From Gemmatimonadota bacterium (GTDB taxonomy: Bacteria > Latescibacterota > UBA2968 > UBA8231): a stretch of DNA of 64,000 bases. Made by a program: the position numbers and the translations under genes. Location of the stretch: positions 1 through 64,000 of the forward strand of contig VXOR01000043.1 in NCBI GenBank assembly GCA_009840005.1. The letters are read 5' to 3'. The notes beneath the pieces are model-generated. The model ran no database searches and was not told where the DNA came from. It worked only from the letters and a program-made list of their open reading frames with translations. Positions 16,844 through 25,637 of the stretch are shown piece by piece (position 1 is the stretch's first letter; every line of letters begins with the position of its first letter).

Positions 16844-18589
16844 ATGCAAAGACTCAGCACGGGAAGTGGATGGGGTCTGTTCTCCCGTCTTTTTTTCTTT
16901 AGTCTATTCACTGCGTGTACCACAACATCCGAAGAGCCTCCCCAAGCCGTACCCGGTGTGGTGGCGCGGCTTGGAGATACGATCCTCCAAGCCAGCGAGT
17001 TGCGCGACTTCGCCATCTCCACTCCTCAGAACCTGCGTTCCAAGCAGGAGGGAGCGGCCGCACGCGAGGACTATCTGCGCAGTTTGCTGGTCAAGCACCT
17101 GCTCTACCTAGAGGCCCAAGTTTGGGAATTGCAGGAATCGATGGAGGTGCAAAAGCGGGTTGCAGCGAGCTGGCACCAGCACCTCATCGAGATTTATCGC
17201 AACGAGCAGCCACCCATCCAAGTAGAAGTTGACGAGGAGGAAATCCGCAGGTATTTCGAGGAAAACGATCTAGGGCGGCAGCGCCAACTGGCCGGCATTC
17301 TAGTCGAAGAAGAATCCCAAGCCCAAGAGGTGCTGGCAAAGCTCGCCGCTGGCGCAAGTTTCGCGGATTTGGCCAGACAATATTCCGTTCACAAGGGGTC
17401 GGCCGCCCAAGGTGGAGTATGGGGGTACATTTCGCGGCAGCAAGCCCGCCGCTTAAAAATTCCAGATGAGGTATTCCGCGAACTGCCGGTGGGTGTCGTG
17501 TCCGATGTCCTGCCCATAAATAAACGCTACTTGGTAATGCGTTTTCTCCAAGACCGGCCCGGGAGCCTAGATGAACACCAAGCCCGCATTCACTCCGTAC
17601 TCCATGCAGGCAAGCTCAAAGAGGCCAAAAGAGAACAGGTCCGGTCTCTGGCCCGAGCGTTTGGCTGGAAGATCGAATCCGCAGGATTAGACCTGCTTCT
17701 AAAAAAAGCGGCCGCGTACTCCGCGGTGCATCGCCAGCATTTTTCGCCTAGGGAGGCGGTCCAGCCCCTCTTCACCTACCAAGGTGGGCAGGTGACCATA
17801 GGAGCATACGTGGATGCGCTGTGGGAAGATGCAGGACGGGCGCACTCTGGCTGGGGGATGAAGGACAGCGCCGCAGTGGTTGCAGCCGCTGAATCCACAG
17901 TCATGGAGTCAGCCATTCTGCTGGCGGCGGCAAAGAGGGCGGGCATTCCCGAGCGACCGGCAGAACAAAATTGGTTAGAGCAAACGCGCTGGGAGTTCAT
18001 GGTCCGGCAAGTCCGCAAGGAAGAAGTGGAGGACAAGGCCGCAGTCAGCGAAGAGGAGGCCGAGGAGTTCTATCAGTCACACGAGGATTTGTTTCGCAAA
18101 TCCGACCAGTTTGATCTGATCGAAGTACTGGTCGAAACCGAGGAAAAGGCACAGGATCTTCTCGCAACATTGGAGCGAGGGGACGCAACCCTTCTCGACC
18201 TAGCCCGTGAACACACCATTCGCACCGAGTCGCAGGAAGAACCGGGCAAAGTACACCTGCACGGCCGCGATCGCTATGTCAACCCACAGCTCTACGAGGC
18301 CGTGCAGGAAGCCGCAAGAGGAGAGATTGTTGGCCCCGTCCAGGTCAAGGGTGGGTACAGCCTGTTCAAAGTGCTCCACCGCGAAGAGGGAGAACTCCCT
18401 CCGTTTTCCAGAATGGCACGACGGGCGCACTCACTGCTGCGTCAGCAGAAAGAAGACCGGATCTTCGAGGAACTAGTTGACGAGTTGCTGGAGAAGTATC
18501 AGGATCGCATAACCATATACCAAGACGAGTTGGCAGCGGCTTTGCCCGATACCTTGATACAACGGCTAGCTGCTACAGAGCGAGACTGA
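16844..18589 (+). CDS. Parvulin-type peptidyl-prolyl isomerase lipoprotein (SurA/PrsA-like)
   Basis: It begins three bases after the stop of paralogue C. The 581-residue protein has a lipoprotein signal ending LFTAC (Cys25), a long helical N-terminal chaperone-like region, then a rotamase domain at about residues 145-245 (LAGILVEEESQAQEVLAKLAAG, FADLARQYS, GGVWGYISR). A second, more diverged rotamase-like domain lies at about residues 415-520 (FDLIEVLVETEEKAQDLLATL, IVGPVQVKGGYSLFKVL). Proteins of this class assist folding of outer-membrane and exported proteins in the periplasm. Cotranscription with a beta-barrel and three secreted paralogues suggests a dedicated chaperone. It is the last gene of the block; the next gene is convergent. 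Confidence 0.8.
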   Translation: MQRLSTGSGWGLFSRLFFFSLFTACTTTSEEPPQAVPGVVARLGDTILQASELRDFAISTPQNLRSKQEGAAAREDYLRSLLVKHLLYLEAQVWELQESMEVQKRVAASWHQHLIEIYRNEQPPIQVEVDEEEIRRYFEENDLGRQRQLAGILVEEESQAQEVLAKLAAGASFADLARQYSVHKGSAAQGGVWGYISRQQARRLKIPDEVFRELPVGVVSDVLPINKRYLVMRFLQDRPGSLDEHQARIHSVLHAGKLKEAKREQVRSLARAFGWKIESAGLDLLLKKAAAYSAVHRQHFSPREAVQPLFTYQGGQVTIGAYVDALWEDAGRAHSGWGMKDSAAVVAAAESTVMESAILLAAAKRAGIPERPAEQNWLEQTRWEFMVRQVRKEEVEDKAAVSEEEAEEFYQSHEDLFRKSDQFDLIEVLVETEEKAQDLLATLERGDATLLDLAREHTIRTESQEEPGKVHLHGRDRYVNPQLYEAVQEAARGEIVGPVQVKGGYSLFKVLHREEGELPPFSRMARRAHSLLRQQKEDRIFEELVDELLEKYQDRITIYQDELAAALPDTLIQRLAATERD

Positions 18590-18613
18590 GGAATCCGTAC
18601 AAAAGGACGTAAA

Positions 18614-19351
18614 CTACCTGTCCGCACACTCGTCGGGATTCTCTTCGCAATTCGACCGCTTTACCAACTCCCCTTTTTCCCACACATCCTGCCTTACCTT
18701 ATTACCTTGGACATCAAAGACTACAAAAATTCCATCGGGATTTCCGTCTGTGTAGGACCCCTCCCATTTTTTTTGCCCGTTTTCGTAGTAGAAGACAAGG
18801 GGCCCGTTTGTCTTTTCTGCTGATTCGTCGTAATGGGTCCAGACCCCGCTCTCGCGGCCGTTTGTATAGAACCCTTCCAGCCATTTACTCCCGTTGCTGT
18901 AGTAACTGATGTAGGGGCCGTGCCATTGACCGTCTTTAAAGACTATGGATAATTCTATTTGCCCGTTTGCATAGTACTTGGTATAGGCTCCGTGGAACTG
19001 CCCCGCTTTATAGGTTCCTTCCGAACGTTTGGCTCCATCCTCATAATAGTCTGTAAAGGGACCGTGGAGTTTACCTTCCCTATAGGTCTCTGCCGATTTT
19101 CTGCTCCCATCTTCAAAGTAATAGACAATTTTTCCATCTTTCTCATTGTCCTTGTACATGCCCTGTGCCTGTAGATTGCCGCTTGTATAATACGCTGTAT
19201 AGGGGCCGTGTTTGATTAACTTGTTTGCTTCGTTTTTATAGTACTGATATTGAACTTTGACCTGCCCATCGGGATATGTTTCCGTTTTAACTTTTGGGCC
19301 ACAGCCATACAGTGCGATCGCCGCACCGATAACAACCGTCATCCTTTTCAC
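18614..19351 (-). CDS. MORN-like repeat lipoprotein (YwqK-type)
   Basis: It starts with GTG. The 245-residue product has a lipoprotein signal ending LYGC (Cys17) and about eight MORN_2-like repeats with the core YYxNGxxxxEGxYxxGxxxGxxxxYY, for example GPYTAYYTSGNLQAQGMY. Many database entries of this kind are called YwqK-family antitoxins. No toxin partner is adjacent here, so a structural or envelope role is just as likely. It is convergent with the parvulin gene and about 24 bp from it, with no obvious terminator between them. Confidence 0.75.
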   Translation of the reverse strand: MKRMTVVIGAAIALYGCGPKVKTETYPDGQVKVQYQYYKNEANKLIKHGPYTAYYTSGNLQAQGMYKDNEKDGKIVYYFEDGSRKSAETYREGKLHGPFTDYYEDGAKRSEGTYKAGQFHGAYTKYYANGQIELSIVFKDGQWHGPYISYYSNGSKWLEGFYTNGRESGVWTHYDESAEKTNGPLVFYYENGQKKWEGSYTDGNPDGIFVVFDVQGNKVRQDVWEKGELVKRSNCEENPDECADR

Positions 19352-19382
19352 GATTGAGATTCCCGCTGGATGTTAGACGCCC

Positions 19383-20117
19383 TTACGGACTAGTGCGGCG
19401 CATGATGCTGAGAATCTGGCCGGTCATGCCGCTGGCTGGGGGTTGTGCGGCAAGGAAAAGCGCTGAGGCAACGACCTGTTCTGGTTCCTTCCACGGGTCG
19501 CTTGCCGCGCGAAAGCTGCTGGCCTGTTGCCAAGAAGGTTTCGACAACTCCGTCTTAACCGGGCCGGGGATGAGGACGTTGGCGATGATGCCCTCGTCCC
19601 ACACTTCTTCTGCAATGGCTTGGGTCAACCCGTGCAAGGCTGCTTTAGACGCGCAATAGACGCTCAGATCCGCGTGGCCGACTTGGCCCATGCCAGAGCC
19701 AACGTTGATGATGTTCCCGCTGCCCTGTCGCTGCATAATGGGCAATACCGCACGGCAACAGCGGACGACACCCATGACGTTAATTTGCCACGCCTGCTCC
19801 CACTCTTCATCCGTCGCGTCTAAAAACAGCCCGCGTGGATTGACGCCGGCGTTGTTGACGAGAATGTCGATCCGCCCGAACCGCGCTACTGTTTTCTGCA
19901 CGAGGCGTTCCACCTCTGCGCTCACTCGCAAATCAGTCGGCACCGCGAGGACTTCACCCCCCTGCGCAGCAATCGCCGCAGCAACTTCGTCGAGCTGCTT
20001 TGTATTGCGTGCGGCAATGGCGACCTGTGCACCCTCGGCAGCGTAGCCCATAGCAATAGCGCGACCGATGCCGCGGCCCCCACCTGTGACGAGGGCGACT
20101 TTGTCTTTGAGCTGCAT
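19383..20117 (-). CDS. Short-chain dehydrogenase/reductase (SDR)
   Basis: This is a classical SDR of about 244 residues. Starting at the ATG at 20117 it opens MQLKDKVALVTGGGRGIGRA, with the TGxxxGIG dinucleotide-binding motif near residue 12. It also has the family NNAG motif (ILVNNAGVNP), a catalytic serine (NVGSGMG) and the YxxxK pair (VYCASKAALHG). A TTG start at 20159 is possible but would overlap hemB. The substrate is unknown; an oxidoreductase acting on a sugar, polyol or 3-oxoacyl compound would be typical. It lies seven bases downstream of hemB on the same strand and is probably cotranscribed with it, although no pathway link is apparent. Confidence 0.85.
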   Translation of the reverse strand: MQLKDKVALVTGGGRGIGRAIAMGYAAEGAQVAIAARNTKQLDEVAAAIAAQGGEVLAVPTDLRVSAEVERLVQKTVARFGRIDILVNNAGVNPRGLFLDATDEEWEQAWQINVMGVVRCCRAVLPIMQRQGSGNIINVGSGMGQVGHADLSVYCASKAALHGLTQAIAEEVWDEGIIANVLIPGPVKTELSKPSWQQASSFRAASDPWKEPEQVVASALFLAAQPPASGMTGQILSIMRRTSP

Positions 20118-20124
20118 GATTGAG

Positions 20125-21096
20125 TTATTCGCGCAAGTACCCGGCGACCTCTTTGGCAAAATAAGTCAAGATCATATCCGCGCCGGCCCGCTTGATCCCG
20201 GTCAACACCTCCATAACGGCCTGCTCGCGCTGGACCCACCCCCGCTCCACAGCCGCCACAATCATCCCGTACTCGCCGGAGACATTGTACGCGGCAATCG
20301 GCACGTCAAAGGCTTGGCGGGCGGCGGCGATCACGTCGAGATAGGCCAGCGCCGGCTTGACCATTACCACATCGGCCCCTTCCTCAATGTCGAGCGCAAT
20401 CTCCACGAGCGCCTCGCGGCCATTGGCCGGGTCCATCTGATAGGTCTTCTTGTCGCCCTTCTTGGGTGCCGACTGGAGCGCGTCGCGGAACGGGCCGTAA
20501 AAGCACGAGGCGTATTTGGCCGAATACGCCAAGATGCCGACGTTTTTATAACCAGCCGCGTCGAGTGCCCGGCGGATGCCGCCGACCCGGCCATCCATCA
20601 TATCTGAGGGCGCAACCCAATCGACGCCCGCCTCGGCATGCGACAGGGCCATCTTGCACAGCACCTCTATGGTCTCGTCGTTTACTACTTCGCCATCTAC
20701 TACCAAGCCGTCGTGACCGTGGTGGGTATAGGGGTCGAGGGCCACATCGGTCTGCACGCATAGTTCGGGCACTGCGGCTTTGAGGCTGCGGATCGCTCGT
20801 TGGATCAAGCCCTGCGGGTCGTAGGACTGGGTGGCCTGATCGTCTTTTTCGGTCGAGTAGCCGAAGAGGTTGACCGCCGGGATGCCCAAGTCCCACAACT
20901 CGCGGCACTCCTCGACCAGCTCGTCAACCGAGAAGCGATATTGGCCGGGCATGTCGTCGATGGGCGCGCACGTTTTTTCGCCTTCAGTGACAAATAGCGG
21001 ATGGATCAGATCATCGACGCGCAAATTGGTCTCGCGCACCAAGCTGCGCACTGCTTCCGAGCGCCTGAGTCGTCGGGGCCTCTTGGTCAATTCCAC
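20125..21096 (-). CDS. hemB: Porphobilinogen synthase (delta-aminolevulinic acid dehydratase)
   Basis: HemB condenses two molecules of 5-aminolevulinate to porphobilinogen, the second common step of tetrapyrrole (heme, cobamide) synthesis, in the cytoplasm. The 323-residue length is normal. The two Schiff-base lysines are Lys194 (YSAKYAS) and Lys247 (VMVKPALAY). The metal region reads DVALDPYTHHGHDG (residues 117-130), with aspartates where zinc enzymes have cysteines, so this is the zinc-independent, magnesium or potassium type. Other signatures are PLFVTEG and APSDMMDGRV. No other heme gene is in the window. The downstream SDR follows after seven bases. Confidence 0.95.
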   Translation of the reverse strand: MELTKRPRRLRRSEAVRSLVRETNLRVDDLIHPLFVTEGEKTCAPIDDMPGQYRFSVDELVEECRELWDLGIPAVNLFGYSTEKDDQATQSYDPQGLIQRAIRSLKAAVPELCVQTDVALDPYTHHGHDGLVVDGEVVNDETIEVLCKMALSHAEAGVDWVAPSDMMDGRVGGIRRALDAAGYKNVGILAYSAKYASCFYGPFRDALQSAPKKGDKKTYQMDPANGREALVEIALDIEEGADVVMVKPALAYLDVIAAARQAFDVPIAAYNVSGEYGMIVAAVERGWVQREQAVMEVLTGIKRAGADMILTYFAKEVAGYLRE

Positions 21097-21176
21097 GGCA
21101 GTCTCCTAGTTAAATTTCTCTTCGATTGAGGCAGATCGGGGTTATCACACAGACCTAAGTACACGATAGTAGACGA

Positions 21177-21257
21177 GTATGAGATGCTTCGCTTCGCTCA
21201 GCATGACAACATGAGGCATCATCACCTGTCGCGAAGCGGAGTCGAAGCATCTTATAC
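21177..21257. repeat. Dispersed palindromic repeat
   Basis: GTATGAGATGCTTCG (21177-21191) is mirrored by CGAAGCATCTTATAC (21243-21257), with an internal GCTTCGCTCAGCATGACA. The same core occurs at 25548, 43059 and 51752. It lies between hemB and the sulfatase gene. The rest of this gap (21097-21341) shows nothing else recognisable. Confidence 0.75.
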
Positions 21258-21341
21258 CTCGATGCCCATACATAAAGACTAATGTTAAAAAATCGCCTAG
21301 CGGAAGGAAAATCGGCTCTATGGGCAAAAGACCGACCGCGC

Positions 21342-22637
21342 TCACAGACAAAATTTCAAAAACTCGTCTTCTGTCCTTTCGCACCATGCCCGCAAACGAC
21401 GGCGATGATCGTCGAGTTCATCCTTGAACCGCGCGTTGACGGCGAGGTTGACCATTTCTCCCGGGTCTGTTTGCAAATCGACGAGTTGTTCGCGATAGCG
21501 GCCCATGGGATAGGCGCTGTATTTGTAGCGGTCAGTGAGCACGGCGCGCGAAGCACCGCTACCGCCCGGGCCGGGAGCAATGTCCATGATGGTTTCAACG
21601 ACGAGTTCCCTGCGCCATTCGTCAGGTACGTCACTCTCGGCAAGCGGTCGCAAACTCAGCCCTTCAAGGCCATCGGGAACGCTCGCACCGCCGACATCGC
21701 ACAGCGTGGGCAGCAAATCGAGCCCAAGGGAGACCAGATGGGTGTTGTCAACGCCACCGGCCCGTGTGATCCCTTTGTGACTGATGATAAAAGGAACGTT
21801 GATGACTTCCTCATAGAGGCTGGTTTTTTGATTCCATTGGTGCGCACCGTGTCCGTCGCCGTGATCTGAGGTGAAGACGATATAGGTTTCTTCTTCGAGA
21901 CCGAGATCGCGCAGGCCATTGAGCAGCACGCCGATTTCAGCATCGACTTTCTCGCACAAGCGATAGTAGTAAAATCGGAGCCGCCGCCAGTCGTCTTCCG
22001 TGTATTCGATGGTGGGATAGACGCGGCGATTGGCCTGCCGCAGCATCTGCAAGATGTCGGGTGCATAGGGTGGGATGGCGAAGTTTGCGGGCAGACTTGG
22101 GCATTCTTCCACAGTGGCCGGTTCCGGCACGGGGCCTTGCGGCAAAGGCTGATTGCGGGCGACTTGGCAGATGTCGTGGGGATTGATGAAGGACGCGAAG
22201 AGAAAGAAGGGATTGTCGCGGTCGCGCTGCATGAATTCGATGGAACGCAGCGGCACCTCGTCGTCGCGACTGCCGCAGATGACTTCGAGGCCGCTTTCTT
22301 CGGGCGTGGTGCCGGGGACGTGCCATTTTCCCGACAGGGCGCAATCATACCCCGCGTTGGCGAGGAGGTTGCCGAGCGTTCGTCCTTTGTATTCGGGATT
22401 GATTGGTGTGTTGTTGCTGATCGCGCCATTTTGATGGGGGAAAAGACCAGTCATGAAACTGGCGCGCTGAGGGCCGCACAAAGGGTGCGTGCAATAGGCG
22501 CGGGTGAATCGCACTCCCGTTTCGGCAAGGCTGTCCATATTAGGAGTGTACACGTCGGGGTTGCCGGCACAGGACATGGCCCCGGCGTATTGCTGATCCG
22601 TGATGATGAAGAGGATATTGGGACGACGTTTTGGCAT
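21342..22637 (-). CDS. Sulfatase (arylsulfatase family, cysteine-type)
   Basis: This is a 431-residue cytosolic or leaderless member of the alkaline phosphatase/sulfatase superfamily. The formylglycine motif is CGPQRASFMTG with Cys54 as the residue to be oxidised. The metal and sulfate ligands are visible: NILFIITDQQ (Asp14), GKWH (Lys104, His106) and TSDHGDGHG (Asp258, His259). The protein hydrolyses a sulfate ester of unknown substrate, probably a sulfated glycan or small organic sulfate. A formylglycine-generating enzyme or anaerobic maturase is needed and is not in the window. No signal peptide is visible. It stands alone, divergent from the sigma-factor gene. Confidence 0.9.
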   Translation of the reverse strand: MPKRRPNILFIITDQQYAGAMSCAGNPDVYTPNMDSLAETGVRFTRAYCTHPLCGPQRASFMTGLFPHQNGAISNNTPINPEYKGRTLGNLLANAGYDCALSGKWHVPGTTPEESGLEVICGSRDDEVPLRSIEFMQRDRDNPFFLFASFINPHDICQVARNQPLPQGPVPEPATVEECPSLPANFAIPPYAPDILQMLRQANRRVYPTIEYTEDDWRRLRFYYYRLCEKVDAEIGVLLNGLRDLGLEEETYIVFTSDHGDGHGAHQWNQKTSLYEEVINVPFIISHKGITRAGGVDNTHLVSLGLDLLPTLCDVGGASVPDGLEGLSLRPLAESDVPDEWRRELVVETIMDIAPGPGGSGASRAVLTDRYKYSAYPMGRYREQLVDLQTDPGEMVNLAVNARFKDELDDHRRRLRAWCERTEDEFLKFCL

Positions 22638-22681
22638 ACTTGATTTTTGCTCCTATGGCAATGTTAAATCATCCACAAGAG

Positions 22682-22712
22682 AATCCGCAGATGGACGCAG
22701 ATGGACGCAGAA
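22682..22712. repeat. Dispersed ATCTGCG-type repeat
   Basis: ATCCGCAG is followed by two tandem ATGGACGCAG units. On the other strand this reads as the CTGCGTCCATCTGCG family also seen at 32002, 47351, 60711 and 61984. It lies in the 276-bp gap between the divergent sulfatase and sigma-factor genes, where no convincing promoter boxes were found. Confidence 0.6.
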
Positions 22713-22913
22713 TGCAGAATAATATGTACAAGACGATCCACATATCGGATCGGTCAAGTCATTCAGGACTGCTATGTCTAGTCTTCAGTTGGCAGGCGAA
22801 GATACGAATCAGCAGATGGAACGTCCAACGCCGAAGTAACAAAACGCCTTCGACATCGTTCTATAAGCGTGTGCACACGAGAATTGTCCAACACCTGACA
22901 TCATGGAGATGCA

Positions 22914-23441
22914 ATGCACGCGGAACAGGCGATTGAAAGATACGGTCCGCTGGTCATGAGTCTGATCTGGCGGATCAACGGAAACCACGACGAGACAGCC
23001 GACCTCTACCAAGAAGTATTCGTGAAGTTCCACGAGACCACGAGCCAGCGCGGCCCGCTGCAACAGCCCAAGGCGTGGTTGTGCCGCACGGCAATCAATG
23101 CCGCCCTCGATTTCAAACGTCAGCGAGCGCGATTTGTCTCTTGGACCGAGTCGGCGGAGCAACCTCACAACTGGGAGGCAAACGATGTGGATATGGTCGA
23201 AAATGGTCTTATGGTCGAAAAAATTCGCCGTCTCGCGGTGGATTTGCCCGAGCGCCGCAGAGAAGTCTTCGTCCTCCGCTACTTCCAAGGCTGTTCCTTC
23301 GACCAGATCGCCCAGTTGCTAAATTGCTCTCCAGGAGCAGCGCGAGCCGCAGCGTTTCAAGCCGCAAAACAGATTCGCGCGTGGCTCGCCTGCGACTGTC
23401 CATCCGCAACAACATCAAACCCCAAGGGAATGAACCGATGA
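22914..23441 (+). CDS. ECF-type RNA polymerase sigma factor
   Basis: This 175-residue protein has sigma-70 regions 2 and 4 only, the ECF layout. Region 2 is seen at residues 10-60 (NGNHDETADLYQEVFVKFHE, then PKAWLCRTAINAALDFKR). Region 4 is at about 105-155 (LPERRREVFVLRYFQGCSFDQIAQLLNCSPG...). It would direct RNA polymerase to a small regulon in response to an envelope or stress signal. Its stop overlaps the start of the following membrane protein by four bases (ATGA), the usual translational coupling of a sigma factor with its anti-sigma factor. Confidence 0.9.
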   Translation: MHAEQAIERYGPLVMSLIWRINGNHDETADLYQEVFVKFHETTSQRGPLQQPKAWLCRTAINAALDFKRQRARFVSWTESAEQPHNWEANDVDMVENGLMVEKIRRLAVDLPERRREVFVLRYFQGCSFDQIAQLLNCSPGAARAAAFQAAKQIRAWLACDCPSATTSNPKGMNR

Positions 23442-24436
23442 TTACGACTGAGCAGTTTGAACACAAACTCATCGAATACCTCGACGGCGAACTGTCCGAC
23501 GCCGAGAAGCGGGAAGTAGAGGAGTACCTACAGGCCCATCCCGAAGCCATCGACCTCAAAGGCGATTTCTCCCTGCTGTGCGCGACCGGGAAATCGATCC
23601 GCGAGTCCACCTTTCCCGCGGATTTGCTCTTGGAAGCCAACCGCAAGCTCGCCGCTCGTCTGGCCGATTCGCGTCAAGAGCATGTGGCTTCCACTCCCAT
23701 CGCGTCCAACAACGGATCGCCGGAGACCACCCCCAGCCGGACCTGGCTGCCGAACTGGCGGCGACGGTTCCGTCCGCCCGTGCTAGCCGCCGCACTCGCC
23801 GCGCTGGCAATCCTTTTCGTAGGTGTCACGCAAAGGGCAGCCCTCGCCGACATTGCCAACAGCTTACTACAGCGAATCGTGGTGACCTTCAACGACGAGC
23901 CCCTGTCCGATAGCCAACAGCAGACGTTCGACGAGCTTGTTGAGATCAAGGAAACCGTAGATGAGGATGGCGAGCAGGTCGTCACCATCAACGTACCCAC
24001 CGATCAAATCCTCCAAGAACTCGGAGACGAAGGCGGTGCCCTGAAAGTGAGGGTCATCGGCGAGCAAATCAGTGACGCTGAAGTAGAAAGCGCCAACGCC
24101 TTTCTCGATTCGTTTGAAACCGCGCTTGAAACCGCGCTTCTCCGTGATCATGATCATGACATAGATCGGTCCATTACGATCAGCGCAGTAGGGGTGCCCC
24201 ATACGGTCTATGAAGGAAACTCCGATTCAACAACGGTAGGAGAGGCTATTTTTCTCGGCGATATCACCCAGCTAGACCTCAATTCGCTAAACCTCGATTC
24301 GCTACGAACCGTGTCTGACTCACTAATCGCCGCAGGTGCCGGGAAGATCGTTTCCCCGTCTCCAAGCGTTACCGAGGATAAGAGTTGGGGCGACATCAAG
24401 AAAGCCGCCGGTTCCACCACGGACGACTCCCCCTAA
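23438..24436 (+). CDS. Putative anti-sigma factor, single-pass membrane protein
   Basis: The frame is open far upstream, but the ATG at 23438 overlaps the sigma-factor stop and gives a sensible 332-residue protein. Residues 1-35 (FEHKLIEYLDGELSDAEKREVEEYL) resemble the helical anti-sigma domain of cytoplasmic sigma-binding proteins, without the zinc His/Cys residues of the ZAS type. A membrane segment follows at about residues 114-130 (PVLAAALAALAILFVGVT). The acidic C-terminal region of about 200 residues would be periplasmic and has no recognised fold. It presumably holds the upstream sigma factor inactive until a signal is sensed. Confidence 0.7.
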   Translation: MITTEQFEHKLIEYLDGELSDAEKREVEEYLQAHPEAIDLKGDFSLLCATGKSIRESTFPADLLLEANRKLAARLADSRQEHVASTPIASNNGSPETTPSRTWLPNWRRRFRPPVLAAALAALAILFVGVTQRAALADIANSLLQRIVVTFNDEPLSDSQQQTFDELVEIKETVDEDGEQVVTINVPTDQILQELGDEGGALKVRVIGEQISDAEVESANAFLDSFETALETALLRDHDHDIDRSITISAVGVPHTVYEGNSDSTTVGEAIFLGDITQLDLNSLNLDSLRTVSDSLIAAGAGKIVSPSPSVTEDKSWGDIKKAAGSTTDDSP

Positions 24437-24452
24437 TCAAGCGGCATCGACG

Positions 24453-24494
24453 ATGACGCTCACCTGCGGTAGGCTTTCTGCAGGTGAGCGTCAT
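24453..24494. repeat. Perfect 15-bp inverted repeat over an antitoxin 3' end
   Basis: ATGACGCTCACCTGC (24453-24467) and GCAGGTGAGCGTCAT (24480-24494) form a perfect stem around a 12-base loop, between two convergent genes. It could act as a bidirectional terminator, although neither side has a T-tract. One arm lies inside the antitoxin coding region. Confidence 0.6.
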
Positions 24495-24711
24495 GTTGCG
24501 CGGCTCCATCATCACTGCCGGATCGGAATTGGCCGACCACCGAGATTGCGCGTTCGATGCGCTCGTCATCGGTCGCGGCTGTCTCCGCCGATCGCAGTAG
24601 GAGATCAACCCCCTCTCGAATCACCGTCGCCATCGACACCTGCCGTTCGACGGCGATCCGCTTGACGCGTCGCACCTGCTCATCGGTCGACTGAATCTGC
24701 GTACGAATCAC
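24460..24711 (-). CDS. Orphan ribbon-helix-helix antitoxin-like protein
   Basis: This 83-residue protein has the layout of a VapB/CopG-type antitoxin. A ribbon-helix-helix N-terminus (IRTQIQSTDEQVRRVKRIA, VSMATVIREGVDLLLR) is followed by an acidic linker and a C-terminal toxin-neutralising end HDAHLQKAYRR. In normal modules a PIN toxin gene follows at once, but here the frame ends against the convergent anti-sigma gene with only 23 bp between them. No toxin is present. It is therefore an orphan antitoxin, left after toxin loss or acting as a free regulator. The last codons lie in the stem of the inverted repeat at 24453-24494. Confidence 0.65.
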   Translation of the reverse strand: MIRTQIQSTDEQVRRVKRIAVERQVSMATVIREGVDLLLRSAETAATDDERIERAISVVGQFRSGSDDGAAQHDAHLQKAYRR

Positions 24712-24826
24712 TCAGATAGCTCTATGTTCTTGATTTTCCTTGACGGGTTTACGTCCTTCCTCTATGGAAGATACGACGAAGGACCCCAGTTTTAGGAAAT
24801 CACGAAAAAAGTCCGCACAAAAGACA

Positions 24827-25510
24827 ATGAGCCATTCCGTCCGACGCCATCTGCGCCTTGAAATCGAGGCATACGATAAGACCATCCGCGCCTTCATTCC
24901 CGCCTATGAGGAAATGCTGACGCGAGCCGCAGATGCCATTGCCGAGACCCAGCCCAAAAAAGTAATCGACCTCGGCGCTGGCACGGGCGCGTTGGCACAA
25001 GCCGTATTGCAGCGATGCGAAGGAGCCACGGTCGAGCTGATCGACGCCGACGCCGAGATGCTCGACCAGGCCCGCGAGCGGCTCGCACCCTTTGCCGCAC
25101 GAGTGCAGTACACTGTGCGCGCGTTCCAAGGCCCACTACCCGCCTGCGACGCCGTAGTCGCCTCCCTCGCGCTACACCACATCCCCACCCTAGCCGAAAA
25201 ACGGACGATCTTCAGCGCAATTCACGCCGCGTTGCGCCCAGGCGGCGTATTCGTCAACGCGGATGCAACCATGCCCGCCGACCCATCCGCTCGCCAAACC
25301 GAATACGAAACTTGGGCGGCCCACCTCGTCTCCTGCGGCATCGCCGAGGAACGCGCCTATAGCCATTTCGCGGAATGGGCCGACGAAGACACTTATTTTC
25401 CAGTGGAAGACGAACTCGCTGCGCTGACGGAGGCCGGTTTTGACGCAGCCTGCCTGTGGCGCGTCGCACCAGTCACGGTCATAAAAGCGACTAAGTCCGC
25501 AACACCTTAG
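24827..25510 (+). CDS. Class I SAM-dependent methyltransferase
   Basis: The start was placed at ATG 24827 (MSHSVRRHLRLEIEAYD). The frame is open upstream to a TTG at 24740 and an ATG at 24764, neither with a ribosome-binding site. The 227-residue product has motif I VIDLGAGTGALA, an acidic loop after strand 2 (ELIDADAEM), and motif post-III LRPGGVFVNAD, the Rossmann-like methyltransferase fold. The active-site side reads ASLALHHI. The substrate cannot be predicted; a small metabolite is likely given the absence of nucleic-acid-binding regions. It is a single gene, convergent with the permease downstream. Confidence 0.8.
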   Translation: MSHSVRRHLRLEIEAYDKTIRAFIPAYEEMLTRAADAIAETQPKKVIDLGAGTGALAQAVLQRCEGATVELIDADAEMLDQARERLAPFAARVQYTVRAFQGPLPACDAVVASLALHHIPTLAEKRTIFSAIHAALRPGGVFVNADATMPADPSARQTEYETWAAHLVSCGIAEERAYSHFAEWADEDTYFPVEDELAALTEAGFDAACLWRVAPVTVIKATKSATP

Positions 25511-25547
25511 TGAGTGAAGAGGCGCAGCAGGAGATACCCGTGCGGTC

Positions 25548-25581
25548 CTGTCATGCTGAGCGGAGCGAAGCATCCCATACC
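25548..25581. repeat. Half of the dispersed palindromic repeat
   Basis: CTGTCATGCTGAGCGGAGCG followed by AAGCATCCCATACC matches one arm of the palindromes at 21177, 43059 and 51752. It sits between two convergent genes; no matching second arm is present. Confidence 0.65.
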
Positions 25582-25637
25582 TAGTAGCGCATAGACAGAA
25601 CGGTGTGGAACGTTGGCGAGTCTTAAATGCCGAGCGG

